Made by a program: the position numbers and the translations under genes. DNA of 64,000 bases from DAOUJI01 sp965219565 (GTDB lineage Bacteria > Chloroflexota > Dehalococcoidia > Lucifugimonadales > JAGWBF01), in the NCBI GenBank assembly GCA_965219565.1, contig OZ244780.1, forward strand, positions 2,046,001 through 2,110,000. Direction: 5' to 3'. Below the pieces are notes generated by a model. That model searched no databases and was not told the DNA's origin. It worked only from the letters and a program-made list of their open reading frames with translations. Every line of letters starts with the position of its first letter. The stretch's first letter is position 1. Below, in pieces: positions 17,693 to 26,059 of this stretch.

Positions 17693-18856
17693 CTACCACT
17701 GGACGAACATGGGCATGACCACGTGGACGTAGTCGTCCGAGTCCACCGGCTTGAACACCCCAGGACTTGACGGCGACGTAGTCTCTAGGGCCATCTTGCC
17801 CCGTTCCAGCACTTGCAGCACGTCCAGAAGGTACTTGCTGTTGAAGGCGATTTTCGACTCGCCCCCAGAAATAAGCATGTCCACTTCGTCCTCGTTGTCG
17901 CCCAGTTCCTCGGCCCTGGCGGAAATGACCACCTTGCCGGGGGCCCCCTCTTCGCCGGACGGCTCGGTTTCGCCATCCAACGGCGTCATCTGCAGCTTGA
18001 TGATTCCGCTGCCGTCTCTGGCGAATATGGAGGTGGTGCGGGCGGCGCGGAGGAAGGTCTGCAAGTCGAACACCGCCCGGGTGTTGTAGTTCTGCGGTAT
18101 AAGCTGGGAATAGTTTGGGAAAGTGCCCTGAATCAGCTGGGACACTAGCTCGGCGCCGTCCAGCTTGAAGAGGACCTGGCCCCTTGCCGGAGTCATAACC
18201 ATCTCGATGGGGTCCGTCTGGTCGCCCAGCAGCCTGTTGACCTCGTTGAGGGTCCGCGCGGGAAGAATCAGGTTGATAGGGTCTTCTATGGGCTCCAACA
18301 GGTCTCCGTGGTGCACCGCCAATCTGAAACCGTCCGCCGCCGCCATCGTGAACCTGGAACCTTCCAATTCCAGCTTCACTCCTGTCAGGACCGGCCTGGA
18401 CTCCTCGGTGGCCGCTGCGAATACGACGTGGTTGACGGCTGTCCTAAGGGACTGGGGATCAAGCTTGGCTCCTACGCCTTCCTCAACGGTGGGTATAGGA
18501 GGGAAATCGCCGACGTCAGTCCCGTTTATGTGGGCCTGGGACCTCATGCAGCTGAGGTGCAGGCTCTTGGGCGCCGTCGTAGCATTCAGGTCTATGCGGT
18601 CCGACGGCAGTGAGCTGACGAGCTCGGTGAGAAGTCTGGCCGGAACGGTGATGGACCCCTCGTCCTCGACCATTGCCCCAATCCAGGTTGTTATGGCTAT
18701 TTCCAGGTTGGTCGCCGACAGCTTCAGCATCGACTGGTCTGTGGCGATAAGGACGTTCTGCGTGATGGGTAGGGTTGTGCGAGTAGCCACCGCCCTGCCC
18801 ACCGTTGCGAGACCCCTGTTAAGGTTCTCCTGTAAACACGATACTCTCATTCCCAT
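17693..18856 (-). CDS. dnaN: DNA polymerase III sliding clamp
   Basis: Beta subunit, a ring-shaped dimer that tethers polymerase III to DNA. About 387 residues from the ATG at 18856, or 385 from the ATG at 18850; GAGGAG precedes both. Three clamp domains are visible: RVSCLQENLNRGLATVGRAV at the start, VNHVVFAAATEESRPVLTGV in the second, and NSKYLLDVLQVL in the third, with the C-terminal VMPMFVQW that resembles the usual VMPMRL ending. It is not next to dnaA or recF, unlike the classic origin arrangement, and has its own promoter. Confidence 0.95.
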   Translation of the reverse strand: MGMRVSCLQENLNRGLATVGRAVATRTTLPITQNVLIATDQSMLKLSATNLEIAITTWIGAMVEDEGSITVPARLLTELVSSLPSDRIDLNATTAPKSLHLSCMRSQAHINGTDVGDFPPIPTVEEGVGAKLDPQSLRTAVNHVVFAAATEESRPVLTGVKLELEGSRFTMAAADGFRLAVHHGDLLEPIEDPINLILPARTLNEVNRLLGDQTDPIEMVMTPARGQVLFKLDGAELVSQLIQGTFPNYSQLIPQNYNTRAVFDLQTFLRAARTTSIFARDGSGIIKLQMTPLDGETEPSGEEGAPGKVVISARAEELGDNEDEVDMLISGGESKIAFNSKYLLDVLQVLERGKMALETTSPSSPGVFKPVDSDDYVHVVMPMFVQW

Positions 18857-18879
18857 CCCGCTCCTCGTAGAGTGGCAGT

Positions 18880-18908
18880 AGTATAATGGCCGCCCCATAC
18901 AGCGTCAA
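18880..18908 (-). promoter_or_regulatory. Sigma-70-type promoter of dnaN
   Basis: On the - strand TTGACG (18903-18908) and TATACT (18880-18885) are separated by exactly 17 bases. Predicted transcription starts near 18873, giving a short leader of about 17-23 nt before the dnaN start. Confidence 0.75.
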
Positions 18909-18943
18909 CGCCGGAGTCAGATAAGACTCCAAGGCAAAAAACT

Positions 18944-18972
18944 AGGCCCGGAACGGCGTTCCGGGCCTTTTT
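18944..18972. terminator. Bidirectional intrinsic terminator
   Basis: A perfect 11-bp stem (AGGCCCGGAAC with GTTCCGGGCCT) has a 3-base loop. TTTTT follows on the + strand and TAGTTTTTT on the - strand. It ends the cupredoxin gene on the - strand and insulates dnaN, whose promoter lies just beyond. Confidence 0.85.
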
Positions 18973-18994
18973 CATACGCCTAAATCATGCCGGA

Positions 18995-19537
18995 CTACTG
19001 GACGACGAAGTCTCCGAACATGGTGGGGTTGTGTCCGGGGAAGGTGCAAACGAACTGGTACGATCCCGAGGCGGGCGCTTCGAAGGTGATTGACTCGGAA
19101 ACGCCCGGGTCCAGTAGATTCGTGTTGGCTAGGAGCCGTGGGTCGTCGGGCAGCCATCCTTTGTCAGGGCCCGCTGCAGCCCCTAAGTTCGTTATGTCGT
19201 CCTTGGAGCCCGCCTCTACCAGCGCCCAGTTGTGTTGCTGGGTAGTGGAAACGTTGTCCAGGGTCAGGGTCACCTGGGAGCCGGCGGCGACTGTGAAAGA
19301 CCCCTCTGTGTATTTCAACTCGTCTCCCTGTACGCTTATGGACAGGCTGACCGGGCCTCCGGTCGGGGCCTGAGTTGTTTCCTGGTCAGGCGGAGTGGCC
19401 TGACCTCCCGAAACGGGGGTTGGGGTCTGGGTGGGCGCCCTGGTGGCGGTGGGTTCAGATTCGCCGCCGCCGCACGCAGCGGCGATCAGCGCCGCCGCGC
19501 TGAACAGGGCCATGATGATGAACATCCTTTTCTTCAC
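18995..19537 (-). CDS. Blue-copper (cupredoxin) lipoprotein
   Basis: 180 residues from a GTG at 19537, with GAGGG eight bases upstream. The signal has lipobox LIAAAC near residue 20, then a Thr/Pro-rich linker. The cupredoxin domain shows the likely type-1 copper ligands: His in TQQHNWAL, Cys in FVCTFPGH, His in PGH, and Met in PTMFGDFVV, the azurin/plastocyanin order. It probably shuttles electrons at the outer face of the membrane. A strong terminator follows. The redox partner is not evident. Confidence 0.85.
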   Translation of the reverse strand: MKKRMFIIMALFSAAALIAAACGGGESEPTATRAPTQTPTPVSGGQATPPDQETTQAPTGGPVSLSISVQGDELKYTEGSFTVAAGSQVTLTLDNVSTTQQHNWALVEAGSKDDITNLGAAAGPDKGWLPDDPRLLANTNLLDPGVSESITFEAPASGSYQFVCTFPGHNPTMFGDFVVQ

Positions 19538-19658
19538 AGGCGTTCCCTCGCATACAAAACAATTGGCCCCGGAGGGCCTCATGTCAATTTGATCCCAATT
19601 GATTCTAAGGTGTCGTATTTTAAGGTGTCAAACCATTGAATCCGAGAGCCGGGCTACG

Positions 19659-19883
19659 TCAACTGACGCGCTTCACCTCCAGGGTCTCGCCCGGGGCCAA
19701 CGCAACTCGCCTTACATTTATCCCCAGCTTGAGCAGCCAGTACCCGAGAGTCGCCTTACTTACGCCCAAGTCTTGAGCTGTAAGTGAAAGCCCTTTTTCA
19801 TTCACCATCTCAGGAAGCAACTTTTCCAGAGGTCTCTGGTGGTCCCCCTCAACCCTTAACATCAACTTGGTCTTCCGGGCCAT
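19659..19883 (-). CDS. Small helix-turn-helix protein
   Basis: 74 residues with a strong AAGGAGG ribosome site. Residues 29-55 (EKGLSLTAQDLGVSKATLGYWLLKLG) read as a helix-turn-helix in which the second helix would contact DNA. Basic N- and C-termini flank it. The family is not recognised; it resembles small transposase- or phage-type HTH regulators, but no mobile element is nearby. The upstream sequence (19900-20020) is AT-rich and may hold its promoter. Confidence 0.55.
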   Translation of the reverse strand: MARKTKLMLRVEGDHQRPLEKLLPEMVNEKGLSLTAQDLGVSKATLGYWLLKLGINVRRVALAPGETLEVKRVS

Positions 19884-20022
19884 TTCAACCTCCTTGGCAA
19901 TTTGGGGGCAGTTTGGGCGCCTGATGTAGAGAGTAGCGCCGTGTGTAACAGGGCGTCAATAGTTACATGAATATTTTTAAACTAATTTAAGACTTTTATA
20001 GAACACCCTGATTTCAAGCGAA

Positions 20023-20517
20023 TTATAGCAGGTCGGACACCGCAATTCCAACGCTTGTAAGGCCAGTTACGACAATTCCTGCGATGATTGCGCCCAACGC
20101 TATAGGGGGGAAAGCGCGTCTGAAAGGCACGTCGAAAGCCCAAGCCGCAAGGCATCCGGTCCACACGCCAGTAAGCGGCAACGGCACGGCCACAAGCGCG
20201 GTCAGGGCCAGTGGACCGTAACGCTCGAACCTCTCGGAATGGCTCTCCCGGAGCTTTCGGCTCCGCCACATCAGCAGAGAACCTATGGGGTTGCGGAAAC
20301 TGGTCAGGACCCGTCCTATCCTCGGCAGCGCCAGCAGCCAGAATATTCCTGGGACAATGTTCCCCAACACAGCGATAGGCAGTACCGCGAACCAGGGGAG
20401 GTCGTATCCCTGCACCCCTAGAAGAGGGATAGTGTAAGACTCCATGGCCAGCGGTATCGCACAGCGAAGCTCGCAAACAGGAGCCATGCTCCATAGGAAT
20501 GTAAAAATGTAGTCCAT
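20023..20517 (-). CDS. Small multidrug export family membrane protein
   Basis: 164 residues, COG2426/Sm_multidrug_ex type. Four or five hydrophobic segments are visible (about residues 40-65, 105-128 and 135-160 are clearest). The family features are an N-terminal ELRCAIPLAM (ELR-x-AIP) motif near residue 16, and RFERYGPLALTALVAVPLPLTG around residue 97. Function is poorly known despite the family name. Confidence 0.75.
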   Translation of the reverse strand: MDYIFTFLWSMAPVCELRCAIPLAMESYTIPLLGVQGYDLPWFAVLPIAVLGNIVPGIFWLLALPRIGRVLTSFRNPIGSLLMWRSRKLRESHSERFERYGPLALTALVAVPLPLTGVWTGCLAAWAFDVPFRRAFPPIALGAIIAGIVVTGLTSVGIAVSDLL

Positions 20518-20810
20518 TATGTAATCCGTTTAGCTCGACCTTGGGACCCCTACTGCTTGTCTTATGTTTACCTGGCTGCATCCCAATATAAATGTAATTA
20601 TGTAATGCACTCAGGCCCTATTTTTCACCCTCACGTCTCCTGGGGGTAATATAATGGAACCCAAGAATACGACGCTCCGACCGTTTAGTAAACGTGAATC
20701 GGGGAAATATGGGCAGGGTTTTACTATGCCGGCTGGCGGCGCCTACCCCTTACCGTCTGGTACGGGAAAGTTGATATGAAGCGGAGGCTAAGGAGGGTCC
20801 GTCCCCGTCA

Positions 20811-20828
20811 TTCCAGCGCAAGCTGGAA
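20811..20828. repeat. Hairpin repeat with GCAA loop
   Basis: TTCCAGC-GCAA-GCTGGAA is a perfect 7-bp stem with a four-base loop, flanked by CGTCA and CCCAGG. A degenerate relative starts at about 60065 (CGTCATACCAGCGAAGG). Confidence 0.6.
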
Positions 20829-20869
20829 CCCAGGGGTTGCCGGGTGTCTAACGAGGGCGTTCCCGATGG

Positions 20870-20922
20870 CTTTCAAATGGTTGCTTGTCGTTGGGTAGGA
20901 GCAACTGGCCGGTCGCCCCTAC
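20870..20922. repeat. REP-like element, copy 1 (degenerate)
   Basis: A 28-bp near-palindrome (20895-20922) ends in GCCCCTAC, with a CTTTCAA box at fixed distance on one side. Compared with copies 2 and 3 its left arm has several substitutions, while the right arm is intact. It is in opposite orientation to the other two copies. Confidence 0.7.
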
Positions 20923-20940
20923 GGCAGGCCAGGGTCATGT

Positions 20941-20974
20941 CCCCTGGATTCCGGCCTCCGCCGGAATCCAGGGG
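20941..20974. repeat. Long perfect hairpin
   Basis: A 15-bp stem with no mismatch (CCCCTGGATTCCGGC with its complement) and a CTCC loop. It resembles the dispersed GGATTCC-type intergenic repeats common in environmental genomes. No T-run follows, so it is not a typical terminator. Confidence 0.65.
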
Positions 20975-21088
20975 CGCACTACCTGCGTTCAGCCTGAGCT
21001 CATCGAAGGGCGGTTCGACTGGCACGCCACTAACGGGGCGAACGAGCCATCTGACAATCGAACGACACTCGGATGAAAGCTGCGCTTG

Positions 21089-21733
21089 ATGAGTTCACTC
21101 AACGCCACTGACGAGATGCGCCTGGGGGTCCTCGCCTCCCACGGAGGGTCCAACTTGCAGGCCATCATCGACACCGTTAAATCGGGCGCCCTTGACGCCC
21201 AGGTAGCTGTCGTGATCTCCAACAACTCCGACTCCCATGCCCTGGAGCGCGCCACTAAGGAGAGGATTCCCGCTTTCCACCTCAGCCGCAGCGCCCACCC
21301 GGGCCCCGAAGAGCTGGACCTGGCCATTCTCCATGTCCTGAGAGAGCACGGCGTGACCCTGGTGGCGCTGGCCGGATACATGCGAAAACTCGGCCCTGCC
21401 GTTCTCGGCGCCTATCGCAGGAGGATTCTGAACATACATCCAGCCCTGCTTCCAAGACATGGAGGCCGGGGAATGTACGGCATGAGGGTCCACGAGTCCG
21501 TAATAAAATCCGGCGACTCCGTAACGGGCGTCACAGTCCACCTTGTTGACGACGAATACGATCAGGGGCCAATAGTCGCCCAGGTACAGGCTCCTGTGTT
21601 CAAGGACGACACCGCAGACACCCTTGCACACCGGGTCTTGCAGACAGAGCACAGGTTCTACTCAGAGGTTTTGGGCAGGATACGGTCAGGCGACATCGAC
21701 CTCGACTGTCTGACAGGCGTTTACTCCGGTTGA
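21089..21733 (+). CDS. purN: Phosphoribosylglycinamide formyltransferase
   Basis: Folate-dependent GAR transformylase of purine synthesis. 214 residues from the ATG at 21089; an internal ATG at 21116 is an alternative and no strong ribosome site is seen for either. Motifs: LASHGGSNLQAI near residue 14 for phosphate binding, and RILNIHPALLP with catalytic Asn and His near residue 115. GVTVHLVDDEYDQGPI follows near residue 150 with the catalytic Asp. It is separate from the purB-purC-purS block. Confidence 0.93.
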   Translation: MSSLNATDEMRLGVLASHGGSNLQAIIDTVKSGALDAQVAVVISNNSDSHALERATKERIPAFHLSRSAHPGPEELDLAILHVLREHGVTLVALAGYMRKLGPAVLGAYRRRILNIHPALLPRHGGRGMYGMRVHESVIKSGDSVTGVTVHLVDDEYDQGPIVAQVQAPVFKDDTADTLAHRVLQTEHRFYSEVLGRIRSGDIDLDCLTGVYSG

Positions 21734-21790
21734 CACCGCCGACACCGCTGGATATTCTGGGCCTAGATTTCGGTCCCTTGAGGAGCGATC

Positions 21791-23308
21791 ATGTCATACG
21801 AAGCGGCGGCAACGTTGGTGGACCTGCTGGACAGGGGCAGGACCAGTTCTCCGGCGATTACAGTCCCCGAGGGTCCAACCCTCACGTATGCAGACCTCAG
21901 GAAACAAGTGTATGGCCTGACGGGGCAGCTGGACTCCATCGGACTGGGAAAGGGTGACCGCGTAGCCATTGCATTGCCCAACCGGCTGGAAACGATCGTG
22001 TCCTTCCTCGCGGTCTCATCAATCGCCACCGCAGCTCCATTGAACCCGGCCTACAAAGAAGACGAGTTCCGCTTCTACATGGAGGACACCGGAGCCCGCG
22101 TTCTGATAACCCCGGCTGACGGCGGCGAGGAGGCAAGGCGGGCCGCCCCTGAGTCTACAATCCAGCTGACCATAGAGACGGACGAAGCGGGCAAGGTCAG
22201 TCTGAGAGAGCTTGAACCAGGGCGCTCCTCCCGCATACGTCCGAAACCTGACGACTTAGCCCTGGTGCTCCACACCTCCGGGACTACAAGCCGTCCCAAA
22301 CGTGTCCCCCTGTCCCACAGGAACCTGACCGTCTCCGTGAGCAACGTAGCCGAGACCTACCAGCTTGGAGCCGGAGACGTGTCACTGTGCGTGATGCCCC
22401 TGTTTCACGTCCATGGTCTGGTGGCGTCCACTCTCGCCACCCTCTTCACCGGCGGGACTATAGTGATTCCCCCCAGGTTCAACGCCCTGGGATTCTGGAA
22501 GCTCGTAGAGGACTACGGAGTCACGTGGTATTCGGCGGTGCCCTCCATGCACCAGACCCTGCTGAACCGGGCCAAATCACGGTCACGGTCGGAGATTCCG
22601 CCTGGCGGGAGCGGCCTGCGGTTCATCCGTTCCTGCAGCTCGGCCCTATCCCCGTCAACCATGCTGGAGATGGAGGACCATTTCGGGACTCCGGTCCTCG
22701 AGGCCTATGGGATGACCGAGGCCGCCCATCAGATGGCCTCCAATCCACTGCCTGACGAGAAGCGCGTTCCAGGCTCTGTAGGCCGTGGAACGGGCGTTTC
22801 CGTATCCATCATGGATGAGGAGGGCAACCTGCTGTCCGAAGGGTCTCAGGGTGAGGTGGTCATCCAGGGCACTAACGTCATCGGCGGCTACGAGGACAAT
22901 CCGGAGGCCAACGCCTCCTCCTTCACCAACGGTTGGTTCAGGACCGGAGACGAGGGCGTGATAGACCCCGACGGATATCTAAGGCTGGTGGGACGCATTA
23001 AGGAGCTGATCAACCGCAGCGGCGAGAAGATCGCTCCCATCGAAATCGACGAGGTCCTGCTCACTCACCCGGCGGTGGCCGAGGCCGTGGCTTTCGGCAT
23101 TCCGCACGACGTGCACGGCGAGGAACCCTCGGCGGCTGTGGTCCTCAGCGCAGAGGCCACCCAGGCAGAGCTGGTTTCCCACTGCAGAGAGCATCTAGCG
23201 GCCTTCAAGTGCCCCAGGACCATACACATCGTCCAGGAGATTCCACGCACCGCTACGGGCAAAGTCCAGAGAAGGTTGGTGGCTGAGGCCGTAGCCGCCG
23301 GCGCCTAG
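21791..23308 (+). CDS. Acyl-CoA ligase (oxalyl-CoA synthetase-like)
   Basis: 505-residue ANL-superfamily enzyme that adenylates a carboxylic acid and transfers it to CoA. Motifs: LHTSGTTSRPKRVPLSHRN for ATP binding near residue 158, VMPLFHVHGL near residue 201, YGMTEAAHQM near residue 308, the hinge region WFRTGDEGVIDPDGYLRLVGRIKE around residue 380, and the C-terminal catalytic lysine in PRTATGKVQRR. The protein resembles the AAE3/Pcs60 oxalate-CoA ligase branch, notably in the MPLFHVHGL stretch, but closely related ligases use other acids. It is followed 35 bases later by panE. Confidence 0.82.
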   Translation: MSYEAAATLVDLLDRGRTSSPAITVPEGPTLTYADLRKQVYGLTGQLDSIGLGKGDRVAIALPNRLETIVSFLAVSSIATAAPLNPAYKEDEFRFYMEDTGARVLITPADGGEEARRAAPESTIQLTIETDEAGKVSLRELEPGRSSRIRPKPDDLALVLHTSGTTSRPKRVPLSHRNLTVSVSNVAETYQLGAGDVSLCVMPLFHVHGLVASTLATLFTGGTIVIPPRFNALGFWKLVEDYGVTWYSAVPSMHQTLLNRAKSRSRSEIPPGGSGLRFIRSCSSALSPSTMLEMEDHFGTPVLEAYGMTEAAHQMASNPLPDEKRVPGSVGRGTGVSVSIMDEEGNLLSEGSQGEVVIQGTNVIGGYEDNPEANASSFTNGWFRTGDEGVIDPDGYLRLVGRIKELINRSGEKIAPIEIDEVLLTHPAVAEAVAFGIPHDVHGEEPSAAVVLSAEATQAELVSHCREHLAAFKCPRTIHIVQEIPRTATGKVQRRLVAEAVAAGA

Positions 23309-23343
23309 CCAATGACGCCGGGACTCCTCACAGGGCCCTTGCC

Positions 23344-24330
23344 ATGAAGTTCGCCATAGTAGGGGCCGGGGCCATTGGAGCCTACATAGGGGCCAAGCTC
23401 CACCGCTCCGGCCAGGAAGTCCACCTCATAGCCCGGGGACCCCACCTTGCCGCAATGCAGGTCAACGGCGTCAGGGTGACCGGCGCCGACGAAGACTTCA
23501 CCGTCCATCCCAACGCCACGGGCGACCCCACAGAAATCGGTTGCGTCGATTATGTAATCTTGACGGTGAAAGCCCACGGCCTGAAGGAAGCGGCCCGTAT
23601 CCTGGAACCATTGCTGGGCGCCGATACGGCGATCGTATCGACCCAGAACGGCATCCCCTGGTGGTATTTCTACGGCATGGGGCCTGAGTGGGATGGGACG
23701 CGGCTGGAAAGCATCGACCCCGGCGGAGCCGTTTCGGCGTCCATAGACCCAAGCCGCGTGATTGGATGCATAGTCTACCCGGCCACGGTCGTATCCGAAC
23801 CAGGCGTGGTCAGTCACATCGAGGGAGACAGGCTCACGTTGGGGGAGCCTGACGGCGCCGAGACCGCCCGTGTCCAGGATCTGGCGGCCGCATTCAGCGG
23901 GGCTGGGTTCAAATGCCGAGTCCGCAAGGACATCCGAAACGAGTTATGGGTAAAGCTGCTGGGGAACCTGGTGTTCAATCCCGTCAGCGCCTTGACCGGA
24001 GCAACGCTGGAAGAGATGGCCACACACCCGGAGGCGTCCCTACTGGCCCGGTGCGTCATGCAGGAGGCCGACGCAGTGGCGGAGGCCCTTGGGGTCAAGA
24101 TGCCGGTGTCCATCGACCGCCGAATGGCCGGAGCCGAGAAAGTGGGCGCCCACAAGACTTCCATGCTCCAGGACCTGGAGGCGGGCCGTCCCATGGAGAT
24201 CGGCGCACTAATAGGCGCGGTGGTGGAGCTGGGCGAGATGCTGGACGTGCCCATGCCCTATACCAAGTCGGTCTACGCGTGCGCCAAGCTGCTGTCCCAA
24301 GTCCGGGAATCCAGGGCCGATGCATCCTAA
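23344..24330 (+). CDS. panE: 2-Dehydropantoate 2-reductase family (PanE/ApbA)
   Basis: NADPH-dependent reductase of ketopantoate in pantothenate/CoA synthesis, 328 residues. It has the nucleotide-binding FAIVGAGAIGAYIGAKL at residues 3-19, TVKAHGL near residue 75, STQNGIPWW near residue 98, the catalytic lysine in WVKLLGNLVFNPVSAL near residue 203, and a C-terminal helical domain with KTSMLQDLEAGRPMEIGALIGAVVE. Some PanE-like paralogues reduce other 2-keto acids. The neighbouring CoA ligase makes a link with CoA metabolism plausible but not proven. Confidence 0.8.
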   Translation: MKFAIVGAGAIGAYIGAKLHRSGQEVHLIARGPHLAAMQVNGVRVTGADEDFTVHPNATGDPTEIGCVDYVILTVKAHGLKEAARILEPLLGADTAIVSTQNGIPWWYFYGMGPEWDGTRLESIDPGGAVSASIDPSRVIGCIVYPATVVSEPGVVSHIEGDRLTLGEPDGAETARVQDLAAAFSGAGFKCRVRKDIRNELWVKLLGNLVFNPVSALTGATLEEMATHPEASLLARCVMQEADAVAEALGVKMPVSIDRRMAGAEKVGAHKTSMLQDLEAGRPMEIGALIGAVVELGEMLDVPMPYTKSVYACAKLLSQVRESRADAS

Positions 24331-24364
24331 ATAGTAGATATTTCAAAGCTGTCAGAGGTTTCTT

Positions 24365-24712
24365 ATGCCCACACCTGCTCCTGAAAACATAGACCTGGGC
24401 GGCAAAGCAGGTCAGGGAATACGCATCGATTGGAGCGACGGCCACAGGAGCGTCTATCCCAACCGGCTGCTCCGCCTTGCATGTCCCTGTGCCCATTGTG
24501 TCGAGGAAATGACCGGACGCCCCCTTCTCGACCCGGACTCCGTGTCCAAAAACGTCATGGCTGTAGACCACATGATGATCGGCGCCTACGCCGTGGAGTT
24601 CCTGTGGAGCGACACCCACTACACCGGACTCTACACCTACGAGCTTTTAAGAAGCCTCTGCTCCTGCATGTCCTGCCTGGCGGCCGCCGGGAACCAGCCC
24701 AAGGACGGCTAG
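24365..24712 (+). CDS. DUF971 domain protein
   Basis: 115 residues, matching DUF971, the domain also found at the N-terminus of gamma-butyrobetaine hydroxylases. It contains RIDWSDGHRSVYPNRLLR, then CPCAHC (cysteines near residues 42-47) and a late CSCMSC, so a zinc or Fe-S site is likely. Free-standing DUF971 proteins are often found near Fe-S assembly genes, but none are seen here. The next gene starts two bases after the stop, so they are probably cotranscribed. Confidence 0.75.
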   Translation: MPTPAPENIDLGGKAGQGIRIDWSDGHRSVYPNRLLRLACPCAHCVEEMTGRPLLDPDSVSKNVMAVDHMMIGAYAVEFLWSDTHYTGLYTYELLRSLCSCMSCLAAAGNQPKDG

Positions 24713-24713
24713 G

Positions 24714-25586
24714 GTGGAGCTGTGCGTCGACCAGCCCCTTGACTTAAAGCTCAATCTGACGATGGGACAAGCCTTCCGCTGGACCGGCCCCGACATAGAC
24801 GGCTGGTTCTCCGGGGTGGTCCAGGGAATCCTCATCAAGATTCGCCGGACCGAGACCGGTCTGGAGTTCCGCAGCTCCGCGCCGGAGGAGTCCGTAGGGC
24901 CCCTACTCGAACGCTATCTTAGGCTGGACCAGGATGTCCGGTGCATCTACAACGAACTGAGCTGCAGCGACTCCGAAATTGCGCCATTGGTGGAACGGTA
25001 CAGGGGACTGCGGATACTCCGGCTGGAACCGTGGGAATGCCTGGTGTCCTACATCTGCTCCAACTCCAACAGCGTCCGTCGGATTAGAAGAATCGTAGAA
25101 CGCCTCGCAGACCGCTTTGGCGAGCCGTTGCATCTGGACGGCGGCACACGCAAGTCCTTCCCGACTCCGGAGAGCTTAGCAAAGGCCGGAGCAGCAGGAC
25201 TGAAACCATTCGTTATGATGTGGCAACGCGCCTATTGCATACACCAAGTCGCAACAGACGTAGCCGCAGGCCGGTTGGACTTGGAAGCCTTAGGCGAAAT
25301 GTCCTATGCCGAGGCCCAGGATCGGTTAGTGGCGTACAAGGGCATCGGACCGAAAATCGCTGACTGTGTGCTGCTGTTCTCACTGAACAAGCTTGAGGCT
25401 TTCCCGATAGACAGGCATGTACTCCATGGTCTTCTGAAAAGGTACCGGAACCGAGGCTTTCCCGACCGGAAACCTCCGACGCATCCAGAGAACTTGCAAT
25501 GGGCCCAGGAACGCTTTGGCGCCAACTCCGGATACGCCAATCAGTTTCTCTTTCATGACGAGTGGCCTGAAAGCGCAAAGCGATAA
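24714..25586 (+). CDS. 8-oxoguanine DNA glycosylase (OGG1-type)
   Basis: 290 residues from a GTG start, base-excision repair glycosylase/AP lyase. The N-terminal OGG_N domain has LNLTMGQAFRW at residues 14-24. The helix-hairpin-helix module carries YKGIGPKIADCVLLFS, where Lys near residue 211 would be the catalytic nucleophile, and FPIDRHVL, where Asp would be the conserved acid. These match the K249 and D268 positions of human OGG1. It starts two bases after the DUF971 gene. Confidence 0.85.
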   Translation: MELCVDQPLDLKLNLTMGQAFRWTGPDIDGWFSGVVQGILIKIRRTETGLEFRSSAPEESVGPLLERYLRLDQDVRCIYNELSCSDSEIAPLVERYRGLRILRLEPWECLVSYICSNSNSVRRIRRIVERLADRFGEPLHLDGGTRKSFPTPESLAKAGAAGLKPFVMMWQRAYCIHQVATDVAAGRLDLEALGEMSYAEAQDRLVAYKGIGPKIADCVLLFSLNKLEAFPIDRHVLHGLLKRYRNRGFPDRKPPTHPENLQWAQERFGANSGYANQFLFHDEWPESAKR

Positions 25587-25593
25587 GCTAGAG

Positions 25594-25812
25594 TTAAGGC
25601 GTGTCGGGCTTGTCGGCGCCGGGTTGGGCCATGGGTTTGCCGGCCTTGAAGAAACTGCCGTAGCGGCCATCCTTGAACGCGAACGCAGATAGTTGCCGCT
25701 GCCCCGCGCCGCCGCACGTCGGGCAAGGAGCAGGCTCATCCATCCGGGATACGGGCCGCATGGACTCGAACTTGGCGCCGCAGTCAGCGCAAGCGTATTC
25801 GTAGATGGGCAT
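25594..25812 (-). CDS. FmdB-family zinc ribbon protein
   Basis: 72 residues beginning MPIYEYACADCGAKFE, with CxxC pairs CADC (residues 8-11) and CPTC (about 34-37), the FmdB zinc-ribbon pattern. The C-terminal half (GAGQRQLSAFAFKDG) is typical. It follows another FmdB gene by 11 bases. Function in this family is not established; a regulatory role was proposed for the original FmdB. Confidence 0.8.
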   Translation of the reverse strand: MPIYEYACADCGAKFESMRPVSRMDEPAPCPTCGGAGQRQLSAFAFKDGRYGSFFKAGKPMAQPGADKPDTP

Positions 25813-25823
25813 GATTTCCCCGC

Positions 25824-26027
25824 CTAGTCGTGATACTCGGTGTGGCGCTCTTTAGCGCTGCCCATGTAGTAGTGGCCTTCGTACTTGAACCCGAACATCT
25901 CCACCTGGCGTTCGCCCGTTGAGGCGCCGCAGTCGGGACACTCGATGGGTTCGTTCCTCTGGGACATGGGACGCATCTTGTCGAACTTCACGTCGCAAGG
26001 CTCACAGTAATACTCGTAGACAGGCAT
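25824..26027 (-). CDS. FmdB-family zinc ribbon protein
   Basis: 67 residues beginning MPVYEYYCEPCDVKFDKMRP, with CEPC (residues 8-11) and CPDC (about 35-38) zinc pairs. A strong GGAGG lies before the ATG. It is a tandem paralogue of the following gene, sharing the MRPxSxRxEP block, and differs at the C-terminus (YYMGSAKERHTEYHD). Confidence 0.8.
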   Translation of the reverse strand: MPVYEYYCEPCDVKFDKMRPMSQRNEPIECPDCGASTGERQVEMFGFKYEGHYYMGSAKERHTEYHD

Positions 26028-26059
26028 AGGTCCTCCGTTGCGGATGGAAGCGTTTAAGG

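Larger units (their letters stand above)
20518..21088. other. Intergenic region rich in repeats
   Basis: No convincing gene. It contains a small operator-like palindrome at 20682-20694 (CGTTTA-G-TAAACG), a hairpin repeat at 20811-20828, a REP-like element at 20870-20922, a long perfect hairpin at 20941-20974, and a further dispersed repeat at about 20987-21024. A 41-codon open frame at 20654-20779 starts inside a TATAAT and is not convincing. Confidence 0.6.

Noticed and set aside
17515..17700. Small reverse frame reading SPHPNPLPPGEG
   Set aside because: It is the translation of the dispersed hairpin repeat, a well-known false gene.
20654..20779. 41-codon open frame in the repeat-rich gap
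   Set aside because: Its ATG lies inside a TATAAT, and the peptide shows no domain or coding character.
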